Assembly (NCBI GenBank): GCA_905178155.1
Contig: CAJINV010000001.1
Span: 999,311-1,063,310, forward strand
Source of the DNA: Amoebophrya sp. A120
Taxonomy: Eukaryota; Sar; Dinophyceae; Syndiniales; Amoebophryaceae
DNA: 64,000 nt
Direction of reading: 5' to 3'
Shown here in pieces: positions 34,501 through 44,951 of the stretch; the stretch's first letter is position 1, and every line of letters starts with the position of its first letter. The position numbers and the translations under genes are program-made. A model generated the notes under the pieces. That model did no database searches. It had not been told where the DNA came from and saw only the letters and a program-made list of their open reading frames with translations.

Positions 34501-37500
34501 TCAAATGTAAAAATGTCTGGGTCTGGAAGAGTGCGCGATTTGTCATGCTTAACAGACTGCGCGACTAAAGCCCGGGGGGGTGCGCGATTTGTCATGCAGC
34601 TTTTCCATGACCCATGAGGTCTGGAATGCAGGGCCTAGCATGACAGATAGATTCTGCACGATCTCTCTCATGCCTATCCTGCATGAGAAACTCCCTCCCG
34701 ACTTGGTCAAAACTGGACGACTTTTGGTAGTCATGCAGCACAGATTTTTGCATGCTTCAGATTTAGCATGACAAGTTGCATTCTTCCAGACCCAGACATT
34801 TTTATACTTCATACTCCCGGTGCGCAAACCACTCCTCCCACCGACTCTTTGAGAGGGGCGGACGCATCACACGCCGTAAATCCTGCACGACGGGGGTCAC
34901 GACGTAGGGACGTAGCCAGGAAGAAGGGGCTGTAGGGTGACCGGTACTCTTTTCTCCGGTGGCGCTTGGAGAAGTAGATGCTGGTCCTGATTTATTTGCT
35001 CTTCCATCCTTATTTTCCGGTCCCTTGTCTGTCTTTCCTCCACTGGTTCTTTTTAGCTTCGCGTCCGCCTTTGTTCCAGCACCGGCTAAGCCCCCGGCTT
35101 TTCTGCTTCGTGCCTCTGCCTCTTTTTCCCCGGGTAACAGTTCTTCTTGGCCGCCAGTTGAAGTAAGACCTGGAGATGATAGTATCACACCTTCCTGTTC
35201 CGGCCAGAAATAGCGAACAGAATACGTCGGCGAACGGTGCGCTGGGCCCATCAGAAGCCGCTGTGCTTGCATCTGCCCGAAGCGCACGCAATTGGCCACC
35301 CAAACGAAGGCGGCCTGCTCCGCAAGTAGCTGTGCATGCGACTGCGTGCTGCCAGAAGCCAGGCCCAGGGGCTGCCCCTTGTGCTCCGGATCCAGGGTCT
35401 TCCACATGTTATTCCATGCACAGTACCGAGGATCCTCAACATTTACGATTGCTGCCTCTACTCCCGCCTGTTCCGCGACCGCCTTGCTGGAATGCTTGTT
35501 TTCCTTTTCTTTCCGCTCGTGGTCTTCTCCCTTCGCAGCAGTTGCCGGACTTTTAGGCGTCTTCTTATTTTTTACGTACTCAGCAGCAGCTCCTGCTCCT
35601 GCGCCACGAACGCTTTCATCTGCTCTCGAGTCCGCACGAAATCCCTGCAGCGCCAGTTGCTTCACGGCCCCGCTGGCGGACAGGGAAAAAGCCCGCGGGG
35701 TGTTTATCCTGAGGAAAGACGTCCCCGGATGGTCCCATACACATGCTTAAGGTGTTATTATGCAGATCTGCATGCCGGAGTTGTTTCTCATGCGTAGCCC
35801 CATGAGAGGCATGATTTTCTACTGTTGTTTTGGAATAATTTCTCATGCTTGAATCACGATAAGCTGCTGAATCTGTGATGCTGCTCCACCACTTCTACCT
35901 CAGCACGACTACACTATAAGCACAATCCCAAACTTGTCATGCGCACCAGCCAAAAGTGGTTGATTTGTCTAGCAGATTTCCCATCTTCACCCTGGGGTCG
36001 CGCGGACGTTTTTACACAAGATACTCTTCCTGTTTTCGTCGAGCGCCAGCTTGTTGATCTCCCGCGTGAGCTCCTCGATGGTTGCAGGTCTGTCAAGATC
36101 ACTTCCACCTTCGGTCTTCTCGCCGAGGACGCGGAATTCCGTCACTGGTGGGAGGGAATCAGGACTGTTGTCTATCTGCATAGAATTCATGTCGTCCGGC
36201 TGCTGCAAATAACCCTGCTCCGGTGCGCCGCGGGTCTGCTCTGTCCACCGCCGCATATCGCTATCCACGTCGCTGCGGAACTTTTGACAGATGGTTTGCA
36301 TCTCAGCCGAGAAGGCCGCGCGCGCGCGCCGGCCGCAGCACGCCCGCGAACACACTTTCCGCGCCTGCGCGGCCAAGCCCTTCACCGCGGCGCTGCACAG
36401 GCTGGAGAGACTTTGCTCCCAAATCAAATCGCAACCTTCAACCCGGACATTCCACTGGTCCGGCCGGCCGGTCTTCGCAAACACGCTGCCGCCCGTGAAA
36501 ATGAATCCCAGGGGAAAAAGCGTATGCGGGTTCACCAGGGCCGCGCTCTCCGCTCTTGCAGGACTTATTGATGTTGCCACGGTCGGATTTATATTTTCCT
36601 TGTTGGCAGGTGGTGACGATGTTGCGGACTGATAACTTCCTTCCCTCGTCGTGAGGTCGTTGTTTCCTTGCAAAAACCCGCGCTCAACTGCGGGCGAGGA
36701 AGCGGTTGCAGCAAAATTTGCCTGATCATCAACATGAACTACATCATCATCATCATCCCGAACAGCATCCACTGCCACTTTTGATGAAGAGGCGCCAAAA
36801 TCATCATCCGCAGGAGTATCAGCGCCGGCACTCGGCTCGGACACCTCCGTTGTCTCGGGCGACGGGTTTTGACTCAATTCCGGAGCATTATCGCCACGAG
36901 GACCGGGAGTTGTATTTTTACACGAAGATGGCACGTCCCTACAAGAGATCTCCTGTGGTTGTTCACAACTCGGAGTTGTAGATGACTCTCCGCTTGTCTT
37001 CAGGGCGGTGAACATTTCCGGGGGTACTAGCCTGAGGTGCTTGGTGGTGGGGGTGGTGGAATAAAGGCTCAGATCCAGGTCCCGGCGGAGGTGCAGGTAC
37101 TCCCGAAACCATTCGCCCGTACGCAGGTGGGCCCGATACTCTAAGCTCGCGGCGATGCGTTGCTTGGCGAACTCGTCATCGTCCGCTTCTATCTTAGCCC
37201 TTTGCGCCGCCGACGGGCGGTCCTTCGGCTCGCTCTTTGGCGAGGGCCAGTGTTCAGGGTCGCGCATCTCGCGCTCCACCGCCTCCGCCGCGGCTCGGAA
37301 AACCTTTTCCAGGTCACGAATGCTGAGAAGTGCTGCGCGACCCGGGCCAGTATTCGCAGAGGTTTTACTATTTTTCCCCCCTACTGTTGATGTTGTCGCT
37401 CCGCCTGCTTCTGCTGGTTTTGTTGCCGAAGGGTTAGCATTTGATGCCTGTCCTCCTGACGATTGGTCGACCTGACGGTCCGGAACAAGCCGCAAATGCT

Positions 37501-40500
37501 CTACCAGCCGGGCCAAACTATTCCCCGGGCACCCGAGATGCTGGGACTTGGTGCTCGGAATGCTGTTCGTGTTCCCCCCGCCACGCACGATTTGCTCCGC
37601 GATCCACTGGCCGTCCTGTGTAATATCACAGAGAAAAAAGCTATAGTAGCAGGGCATATAATTTGTATTGCAAAAATGAATACACAGAAAAATTTGTCAT
37701 GGGCGGCCCCATAGAATGCTGGTTAAGATGAAAGATTTTTCTGTGTCTTCCTCTTCATTTACTTTTTTGCATTACAAATATAACCTGCCTGGTGCTTTTT
37801 TCTGCGTGATACGCGAGGGCCACTAGCCAAAAGAAGTACCGCCTTTCCCGCACATTCATCGCGATCGCGCGTTTCGTCCTGCGCCCCGCGAATTTCTGTT
37901 CCTCCTTCTTGCGCTTGCCCGCGGTCACCGGAGCAGCGGGGCTGAAGACCTCGTAGACACTCCGCAAACCGGGAACTTCGGAGAGAAATCGCTCTATCAG
38001 CGCGCGCTCGGCAACCAAGTGATGCACCTGTAGAAGGATCGTCTGAAACAGAATCAGCATACTGCCGAGCAGATAACAGGCACTCCCCGTCATCGACCGC
38101 TCATCCACTAGGCTCGACAGTGCCGCTCCTGGCTGGTCGTTAATATTATTCGTTTCATCTCTACTACGTCCTCCGCCGCCGGGGGTCGTGACCGCTGGGA
38201 CCGGACCCACACCCGCGTTCTTCGGTACCACCGCCCAATTGCGCTTTCCGTACTCGATGCCCGGCCCCAAGGAGATCACGTTCGTCGCACTGCGCTTGCG
38301 CAACAAGCGCAGCACCGGAGCGAGCAACACCACGACAATGCTTTCCGCGGCCTGTAGCCCCCCGTGCGCGGCGAGGTCGAAGAACGTGGCGGCCGCCGGA
38401 GTTTGAGTTGATGCCCCCTCGCCTCCTCCTGCCCCCGCGAGTTCCCGCGACTCCGCGAAGTCGTATCCTGAGTAAAAACGTCCCCACCCCATAGTCAAGT
38501 TGGTAAATCTGCAACACAAATCTGCCAGGTTTGGGAGTTATGCATGACAAGTTTCCATCTGCAGTGTAGTGCTGGTTAGCAAGGGAAGCTGCATGAGAAA
38601 GCCACTTTCTCATCCTGTTTACAGCATTACAGATTCCAAAACACGATTGGGAATGCCTCTCGTAGAGCTGCGCATTACAAACATTCCTGTAATCGCAAAT
38701 CTGCATGACAACTCTGGGGTGGGGATGTTTTTACGCAGGATAAGTCGGCGGCGATGCTTTGCGCGATCGGGCCCAGGTGGTGCGCGAAGCTGCTGCAGCC
38801 GCTATCCTATGTAACAACGCCCCCACCCCAGAGTCAAGATGGGGAATCGGCTAGGCAAATCCACAGGTTTTGGCTGCTTTGCATGACACATTTGCACTCG
38901 TAGTGTACTACTGTTGTTTGAGGTAGTTCAGCAGCATCACAACTCTGGTATATCATGCTGATTGGAGCATGACAAATTTCAAAACAGGGCTAGCTACCGC
39001 TTCTCATGGGGCTGCTCATGAGAAACATTTTCAGCATGCAGATTTGAATTACAAGTGGGGACGTTTTCCAATACGATACCCGCCGAGCTGACTGTTCGTG
39101 GCCGTGGCGAGCCAGTTCCAAGCCACGACCCGGTGATCGGATCCCTGGAGCTATCAAATGCAAATATGTCTGGGGCTGGGAGATTGCAGGACTTGTCATG
39201 CAGGTTTTCCATGACCAAGGACATCTGGAATGCGGGGCCTAGCATGACAGATTCTTTGGTGTCTCTATCATGCCTATCCTGCATGAAAAACTCCCTCTTT
39301 CTTAACTTGGCCGAAAGTGGACAGCTTTTGGCACTCATGCAACACAGATTTTTGCATGCTTCAGATTTAGCATGACAAGCTGCATCTTTCCTGACCCAGA
39401 CGTATTTTCATTTAATAGGAGCAGGCTGGTGATCGCCCCCTCCGCCCCGCGGTGCTCCCTCAGCGCGGCCTCCGCGCTCTCCCTTAGCTGCGGTGGTACA
39501 ACGTCTGCTGCGAGGACTGCTGCTGCGTCACGACTCTCCTCTTTTGCACTTCCACCCGCTCCTCCGGTTGTTCGCAAGGCAACAAACGGGTTGCGTTCTT
39601 CGTCGTCCGCGGGCCACGCTTCGCGGAACAGGGGCACCTTCGCGGGCCCGGGCAGCGACAGTGAGGCCAGCGCGTGCATCATTCCAGAGTGACACCTATG
39701 GATTGCAAATATGTCTGGTCTGAAAGGATGGAACTTGTGATGCTGCATTTGGATTCTACAATGAATCCGTATTGCATGAACAGCAAAAGAGGTCCGATTT
39801 TTGCTATGCGGAGAGGGCATTTCTTCATGCGGTATGAGCATCAGAAAGCCCTCGCAGAATCTCTGGTGCTAGGGCAGGCATCACAGACCCTATGGGTCAA
39901 GGTCATGCACAATCTGCATGACAAACTCCTGCATTCTTCCAGACCCAGACATTTTTGCAACACATAACACCGTCCGCGGCCGTACCGCGAAAACAAAATC
40001 CGTCTCTCCCGCACCCCCAGACTCTCGGCAAATTCCGGCCACACGCCCTGCTGCACCTTGGCGAGCCACTGCAGCTCGTCTATGTGGCCTTTCAGATCGT
40101 CATGCTTCAGGTCGTGATGTTGTTCAGAATTCTCCTGATCATGTGGTGGAAAAGTCTGATGCTTATGATTTTCCGCCCCGACACTGGTGCTCAAATCCGT
40201 CCAATTTTGGAACTGTCGTCCCTCATCTTCCGGCCCGGCGAACGAAAACGCTTGCGCCAAAGTGACGCGAAAGGCGGCCAACGCCTCCACGACGTTGTCC
40301 CGGTGCCACGGGAGCAGGAGGTTCTTGTTACCGCTACTGTTTATTTCATCGTCTGTGAGTAGTTCTTGCACCGGAAAAAATTTTTCCGCTCTAGAAGAAA
40401 CATCAGGGCCCTGGAGATGATGAGACGTGGATTTATTTTCCTCGTCAGGAACTGCAACGTCGCTCTCAAGACGCCTTTTCTTGTTAGCCCTGCTGACCAG

Positions 40501-43500
40501 GAGCCCCGTGTGGTGCAGGAACGCGTTGCTGCGGCGCAACAGCGCGCGTCGGTCCGCGGGCGTTGCGTCGCGGAGAAACGCCTTGGTAAAAGCATCGACG
40601 GTGTCCTCTTCGTCGCCTTGTAGCTCCAAGAGACGGCGAAGCACCACCCAAATCAGCAGCCGCGCGTTCCCCAGCATGTTGCTCTCATTCGCCACCTGCT
40701 TCGCACGCTCGTTGCCCTGCTGGCCGGTCGCGGCCTCCGTCGCCTGGATACCAAAATGAAAAATCCCCCCTCCCCATATTGAAACGGAAACTTCTGTTGC
40801 TGGATTTGTGTAAGTACGCAAATCAGCCCTGTCTTGCAGCGAGGCACTGCAGGCAAAGCCTCAGCCTGCGTAGGGGTGTTTTGTTGTAGGCGCTTGGCAT
40901 AGGAGAGGCCTGCCATGTAGGTGAAACAGCATTACAAATCGCCTCCATAAGGCGGTGGATTCTTTGGGTTTGCCTTTTTGCAAGACAGATGTGATTTGTG
41001 ACCTCAAATCCGCAACACAACTTTTTGGAAACATACCTTTTCGATATGGGGAGGGGGGATTTTTCCTTGCAATACTGGAGGATCTGTCGCTTCTGGTCCT
41101 CCACCGTGGCCATGGTTTCCAGGAGCCCCATATCGAATGCAAATGTGTCTGGGTCTGGGAGATTGCAACCTGTCATGCTAAATTTGAATCATGCAAAAAT
41201 CTGTGTTGCTTGAGTGCCAAAAGCAGTCCACTTTCGACGAAGTTGGGACGGCGCTTCTCATGCAGGAGAGGCATGACACAGACATCACAGAGTCTGTCAT
41301 GCTTGGTCCCGCATTCCAGACCTCATGGATCATGGAAGACCTGCATGACAAGTTTACGCTCTTCCAGACCCAGACATATTTGCAATGCATACCCCACCCC
41401 GGCGTACAAAAAGTGCGTCGCGTGCGCCACGTACCGATCTGCGAGTTGCTATCCTGAGCAAAAACGTCCCCGATCCCAGAGTTGTTTATACAGATCTGCA
41501 GGCTTAAAATGTCTCTCATGCGAAGCCTCATAAGACACATTTTCTAGTGGTCTTTATTTGAGATAGTAATTTGCAATGCTCGAAAGATAAGCATGGTAAG
41601 CTAGATCTGCGATGCTGCTGCACTTGCTAAGCCCAAATTTGTCATGCGCAACTAGCTTGGTGATTTGTCTAGCAGATTTCCCATCTTGACTCTGGCGAGG
41701 TGGGGACGTTTTTACCTATGATAGCTGCACCAACCCCTGGCTTAGGCCGCCGAACGGGCCCACGTCGCCCCAGTTTTTTGCAGTCACGTCCATCATGGCA
41801 CCGCACAACAGCTGCTCGTTGTGGCTGCGCTGCAAGCTGGACAGCACGCAGACCCGCAGAAAAAACCGCAGCGTCGGCAAAACCCGCTCGGCCAAGTGCC
41901 GTCGACAAGAGACGGAAACAGCCCAAGGGTCCGCTGCTGTGCTGCTTCGCGCACCAGCTGCAGGACCACTCTGAGTCTGGCCTGTCGGCGGTGCAGGAGG
42001 ACCCGCTCCTGTGCCGCCGGTGGAACAGCAATCCATCGCCGTAGTTATAATTTCACCCGCACCACTCGTGGTGTGCTCGACTACCGTACCCGCCGATACC
42101 TCGCTGGTTTGCAGCTGTCGCTTCTGTTCACGCTTTTTCGCATACTTCTCCCGTCTCGACAGCTGTGCTGCGCCTACGGAAGGAGGCTGTAGTTCTTGGT
42201 CGCGCGGCTCTTCCGCCTGCTCAATCCTGTCTGGATCTGTTGTTCTTATCGTGCTATCACCCCGCCCCCGCATTCCGCTCAGGCCGACGTTCGTGCGTTT
42301 CGGCGGTTCAACCAGGAGTGAGAAGCTCATTTCCAGTGAACTCAACAAAGTCAGCGTCCGGGAGGTCTCGCCCACTCTCTGCGCGCGGGAGAGTAGACTC
42401 CCCGGCTCCTGACGTAGGTGATGTCCTCCTCCACCAGAATCAATATAAACGGATGGTGCAGCAGGAAGTGCTTCTGTGCCACGATCTGTTCCACCACCGC
42501 TCCATCCCGACTTCTTTCGCAGTCGTCTGTAGCCCCTGGTGGGGCCTAGGTGCTCCTCGGAGAAAAATCCGGCGTGCGCGAGCTGGAACGCGGTGATCAG
42601 GTACCGCAAGGCCTGCGCCTGCTGGTCCGCGTCCGCGGCTTCCGGGCCCTCGCTTTCGCTCGCGATGGCCTCCACCCCGGGGAAGTTGGCCTCGCGCTCC
42701 GAAAACACGCGCGCCTGCTCCACCAACTGCTGCACCGTGTCGAAGTAGCGGGGGAGGGGCAGGCCCAGTAATTCCGCCCGGGTTTCCTCTCCCAGCCCCA
42801 GGCACTCCTCCTCCTGGTTTTCCCACTCCGGGATGGGCTGCGCCAGCAGGTCACTCACAAACGCCGGCGGCACGTCTTCTAATGGAAATTGCAACAAAAG
42901 GAACCCGTGCTTGGGTGGGGCGGCGGGTCCGAGGTGCCACTGGTCGGGCGCCCCGGGCCCGTCGCAGATGCTCCGTTGAAACGCAGCCTCCACGTTGCGC
43001 GTCACGCCGGGCGCGAACCAGCCGCGCTTCGCGGGCTGGGTCAGAATGCCGAGTCCGAAAAAACGCGACGGGGGTGCGGCTTCCTCCTGGCAGGACCTCC
43101 CCGGGGCGGCGGCAACCGCGCGATCGATCAGACCCTGCAGGCTACCCGCTTCCAACGCGCGGCGCTCCACGAGTTCCAGCCCGAACAGATTGGTCACCTG
43201 TGATAAAAACATCAAATGTATAGGAGGTCCTCCACTGAGAACGATAGCAGTAGTACACAGTGGTGCAGGTAAAACTAAAAGCATCTTCAAGCGCAGAAGG
43301 AACCACGATCGCCGCCGTAACAAGAACTACATGAGCAGCCCGGCCCTGGATTCGGATCCATCTATCAGCCCTCAATATCTATTTCTATTCATTCATGAGC
43401 GCCCTCTTCGTGTATTTTTGACTTAGGTAGAACCTTGCACCGGCGTGAGAATCTAATCTTCGCTTGTCACATGTCAATATTTTTTGAGTCAACCACACCA

Positions 43501-43906
43501 GCAAACGTGAACAATTACAATTTACCTTCACCGCTGTCCCCCGCAAAAGACCGACAACGTCTAATGCAGCGGCTTTTTCCTCCTCCGCTTCCCCTGCACT
43601 TTTCCAGAACGCATCGCTCCTCAGATCCGCTTCGACCCAAGATGTCGCAGGAGCTGCCGCGTGCTCTTTATTCCCTACTACAACTTCTTTGGACGACAAT
43701 TTGCCGCTCGCAGTTGCCGCAGCCCGGCCTACTGACCCTTCCCGCGAGGAGGGCCCTGCTGCGACAACGCATTGGCTCTTGCCCTGCTCCTGGTCTACTG
43801 CTCCGGTGAACAGGCAGAGCAACCACAGGCGGACCTTTGCCGCGAAGGAGGAACGACCATTTTTCCGCGCGCTCGTGCCATGGCCGTGGGATTGCGTCCG
43901 AGTCAT
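22502..43906 (-). CDS. giant protein of about 5,085 residues, family not recognised, 18 exons
   Basis: Exons: 43906-43526, 43197-41724, 41444-41392, 41125-41075, 40743-39967, 39691-39418, 39146-39079, 38797-38743, 38458-37812, 37618-36024, 35699-34814, 34493-33983, 33740-31735, 31064-30390, 30115-27063, 26805-25828, 24545-23971, 23700-22502. Every junction keeps frame. The ATG at 43906 has an in-frame TAG four codons upstream. The N-terminus has a possible signal sequence or anchor (KVRLWLLCLFTGAVD). The body alternates predicted helical blocks (for example VVAWNWLATATNSQLGG, FFDLAAHGGLQAAESIVVV, LFWAYGELLLDVVHKFFWF) with long Ser/Gly/Pro/acidic low-complexity inserts. The last exon is Gln/Pro/Ser-rich. 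I compared it by eye with NOT1, THO2 and large nucleoporins without a convincing match. Intron 1 is GT-AG, 15 are introners, one is the 1.28-kb duplication-flanked insert. A further in-frame intron near 29400-29580 cannot be excluded. Two adjacent genes fused by my joins is unlikely but possible. Confidence 0.72.
23706..23970. mobile_element. introner, family F1 (giant gene last intron)
   Basis: F1 ends, left one with an extra 'tag' (aaaaatgtagtctgggtc). Direct repeat TGGGA both sides. Excision gives SSVP|SAGPEQM. Opposite orientation to 1215. Confidence 0.92.
24504..24545 (-). repeat. exon duplication flanking a 1.24-kb insert, left copy
   Basis: 42 bp identical to 25786-25827 (begins atgggcgaccggagttcttg). 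It extends to 48-49 bp if one extra base is allowed. It encodes DDVWSEQELRSPI in the giant gene. Confidence 0.95.
24546..25785. other. 1.24-kb GC-rich insert between two copies of an exon segment
   Basis: Interrupts the giant gene. The reading frame is lost if it is kept (offset 1,282 bp, not a multiple of three). Contains alternating gcgcatgcgcatgcgcatgc near 24711-24730 and a strong hairpin at 25187-25270. It lacks introner ends. Two solutions restore frame: removal of exactly one repeat unit, or a GT-AG intron from GTATTTTACC (just inside the right copy) to CATAGAG (just before the left copy), which would leave the duplicated peptide in the protein. Confidence 0.75.
25187..25270. repeat. 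hairpin with perfect inner palindrome
   Basis: CCGATTCTA (25187-25195) pairs with TAGAATCGG (25262-25270), with further pairing of CGAAACAG/CTGTTTCG inside. The centre, 25218-25239, is a perfect 22-bp palindrome around TTTCGACGTCGAAA. Confidence 0.85.
25786..25827 (-). repeat. exon duplication flanking a 1.24-kb insert, right copy
   Basis: Identical to 24504-24545. Upstream of it in the gene sense the exon reads VDVEST; downstream of the other copy it continues PQLEALVSHLPP. Confidence 0.95.
26811..27062. mobile_element. introner, family F1 (giant gene intron 15)
   Basis: F1 ends; direct repeat GCCGC both sides. Excision gives NVHAA|EFLQKE. Confidence 0.93.
30121..30389. mobile_element. introner, family F1 (giant gene intron 14)
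   Basis: F1 ends; direct repeat TCCTG both sides. Excision gives LRPAG|GETALH. A 'gtagatgtagatgtaga' triplet-like run lies near 30318. Confidence 0.92.
31070..31734. mobile_element. introner, family F1, enlarged by a nested insertion (giant gene intron 13)
   Basis: 665 bp. F1 ends; direct repeat ACCGT both sides; excision gives FWAYG|ELLLDV. A 403-bp insert interrupts it near the right end (see 31290-31692). Confidence 0.92.
31290..31692. other. insertion nested inside an introner
   Basis: Bounded by TGACA at 31285-31289 and 31688-31692, where the other F1 members read continuously (catgacaaatc...). Its right half is open in more than one plus-strand frame and Lys/Arg/Ser-rich when translated; no family recognised. 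Confidence 0.7.
33746..33982. mobile_element. introner, family F4 (giant gene intron 12)
   Basis: Left end TATGAGAGTGTACAATGCCC, right end AGTAGTTGTGCGCTCGGATA. Flanks GTGCA/GTGAA. Excision gives GGPRS|RPGSSA. Confidence 0.87.
34499..34813. mobile_element. introner, family F1 with internal duplication (giant gene intron 11)
   Basis: F1 ends; direct repeat CTCCC both sides; excision gives FAHRE|KTIRA. The motif gtgcgcgatttgtcatgc occurs twice (about 34530 and 34579) around a short unrelated stretch, lengthening the element to 315 bp. Confidence 0.92.
35705..36023. mobile_element. introner, family F2 (giant gene intron 10)
   Basis: F2 ends. Flanks GTGTT/CTCTT (two mismatches). Removal of element plus 5 bp keeps frame: NRKS|PRAFSL. 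Confidence 0.87.
37624..37811. mobile_element. introner, family F5 (giant gene intron 9)
   Basis: 188 bp, ends TATCACAGAGAAAAAAG and CTTTTTTCTGCGTGATA. Interior resembles the F5 element at 2825 (gtcatgg...ggcccCATAG). Flanks TGTAA/CGCGA differ, yet removal of element plus 5 bp keeps frame: VALA|QDGQW. Confidence 0.85.
38464..38742. mobile_element. introner, family F2 (giant gene intron 8)
   Basis: F2 ends; direct repeat AGTCG both sides. Excision gives SIAAD|FAESRE. Only a 55-nt exon separates it from the F2 element at 38803. Confidence 0.92.
38803..39078. mobile_element. introner, family F2 (giant gene intron 7)
   Basis: Ends TATCCTATGTAACAACGCCC and GGGGACGTTTTCCAATACGATA-like complement. 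Flanks GCCGC/CCCGC. Excision gives SQLGG|CSSFAH. Confidence 0.9.
39152..39417. mobile_element. introner, family F1 (giant gene intron 6)
   Basis: F1 ends, diverged at the right (cctgacccagacgtattttc). Direct repeat GGAGC both sides. Excision gives TSLL|QGSDHR. Opposite orientation to 1215. Confidence 0.92.
39697..39966. mobile_element. introner, family F1 (giant gene intron 5)
   Basis: F1 ends; direct repeat ACACC both sides. Excision gives RGRC|HSGMMH. In the gene sense the repeat reads GGTGT, so this is the one element whose junction could be placed as GT-AG by sliding one base. Confidence 0.92.
40749..41074. mobile_element. introner, family F3 (giant gene intron 4)
   Basis: Ends TACCAAAATGAAAAATCCCC and the complement ending CCTTGCAATA; direct repeat CTGGA both sides. 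Excision gives RQILQ|ATEAA. Confidence 0.92.
41131..41391. mobile_element. introner, family F1 (giant gene intron 3)
   Basis: F1 ends; direct repeat CCCCA both sides. Excision gives YAGVG|LLETMA. Separates two exons of 53 and 51 nt. Confidence 0.92.
41450..41723. mobile_element. introner, family F2 (giant gene intron 2)
   Basis: F2 ends (TATCCTGAGCAAAAACGTCC). Flanks GTTGC/GCTGC, one mismatch. Excision gives GLVQ|LADRYV. Confidence 0.9.
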
Positions 43907-44951
43907 TCTCTGACGCTAGGAAAACCTGTGCTGCACTGCGAGATACCGCTCCGTCAGCATGTGCGCGATGGCGACGGGCGGAGCCGGAAGCTGCAACGGC
44001 TTCGAGATACAAAAATAAGTAGCCCAGTGAATATACAACAAGATCCTACACACTACCTCCTCTGGAGTCCGACTCTGAACTGCCGAATACAATGTAGCAA
44101 AAACCAAAACGTAAGTGGTTGTAGCAAAAACCAAAACGTAAAGTTAGTTGCGAGGGGAGATGCAAGGGCGAAAACCAAAACGTAAAGTTAGTTGCAGTGT
44201 GAAGATAAAACAAACACAAACTGCTACCAAACGCTAACAAAAGTAACCTGGAACTGTTTCACTTACGTGGCAATATATAAAGTCACCGGAATATTAAAAA
44301 TAGCTACACATACCTTTTTAGGTTGGTTCACCTTGTTTCTCAATACGAAGATCTCGCGAAAACCGAAATTAATAGTATTGCACGATCGTGATACACCACG
44401 AGGGGACTGCGAAAAAGACTACTTACATCAAGATCAAGATGGAGCTGCGATCTCCTGCATTATCACTGTTCTGATACAAACTTGCCACGAAGAGTAGATC
44501 TTTTTTCGACGTCCTTGCTCTACTAGTTACACGATCTGGTGACTAATCGATACGGGCGGCCGGCACGACTGATGAAGCAGCTTCTAGTACAACACACTGA
44601 TCTTTTTGCATTCTTGGATGAAAAAATAGATCTTCGGCTGGCAGTGGCAAGCCGCAATAATAATTCGTGAAAACGACAGAGACAGACGAGAGGCCGTTAC
44701 CTATCTTCATTCTTGCTGAGCTGCAGTATCACGCACAGAAGGAATATTCTGAAATCACTTTTATTATAGCAGTACATCTTTGGTACCTCGCACTGGCTCT
44801 ATTGTCATCAAATTCATTGTTGGTCGCAACATAGTTCCAGATGGTATCATCCACGAGCGAGAGACAATCAACCGTCGCGACGCCGGCAGGCGCAAGAAAA
44901 ATAGTTCCCGACAAAAATTCCTTTACAGATGAAAAGAAAAGCACGTCCCTA
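43907..44951. other. intergenic region
   Basis: About 1 kb upstream of the giant gene. Holds a small direct repeat array (44094-44196). No gene supported. Confidence 0.5.
44094..44196. repeat. three copies of an AT-rich direct repeat
   Basis: The unit gcaaaaaccaaaacgtaa(a)gttagttg occurs at about 44094, 44121 and 44168 (third copy begins gcgaaaaccaaaacg). Spacing is irregular. Confidence 0.8.

Noticed and set aside
22502-43906. Assigning the giant gene to NOT1, THO2, UBR4 or a large nucleoporin
   Set aside because: Isolated helical stretches look vaguely similar by eye, but no diagnostic motif was found.
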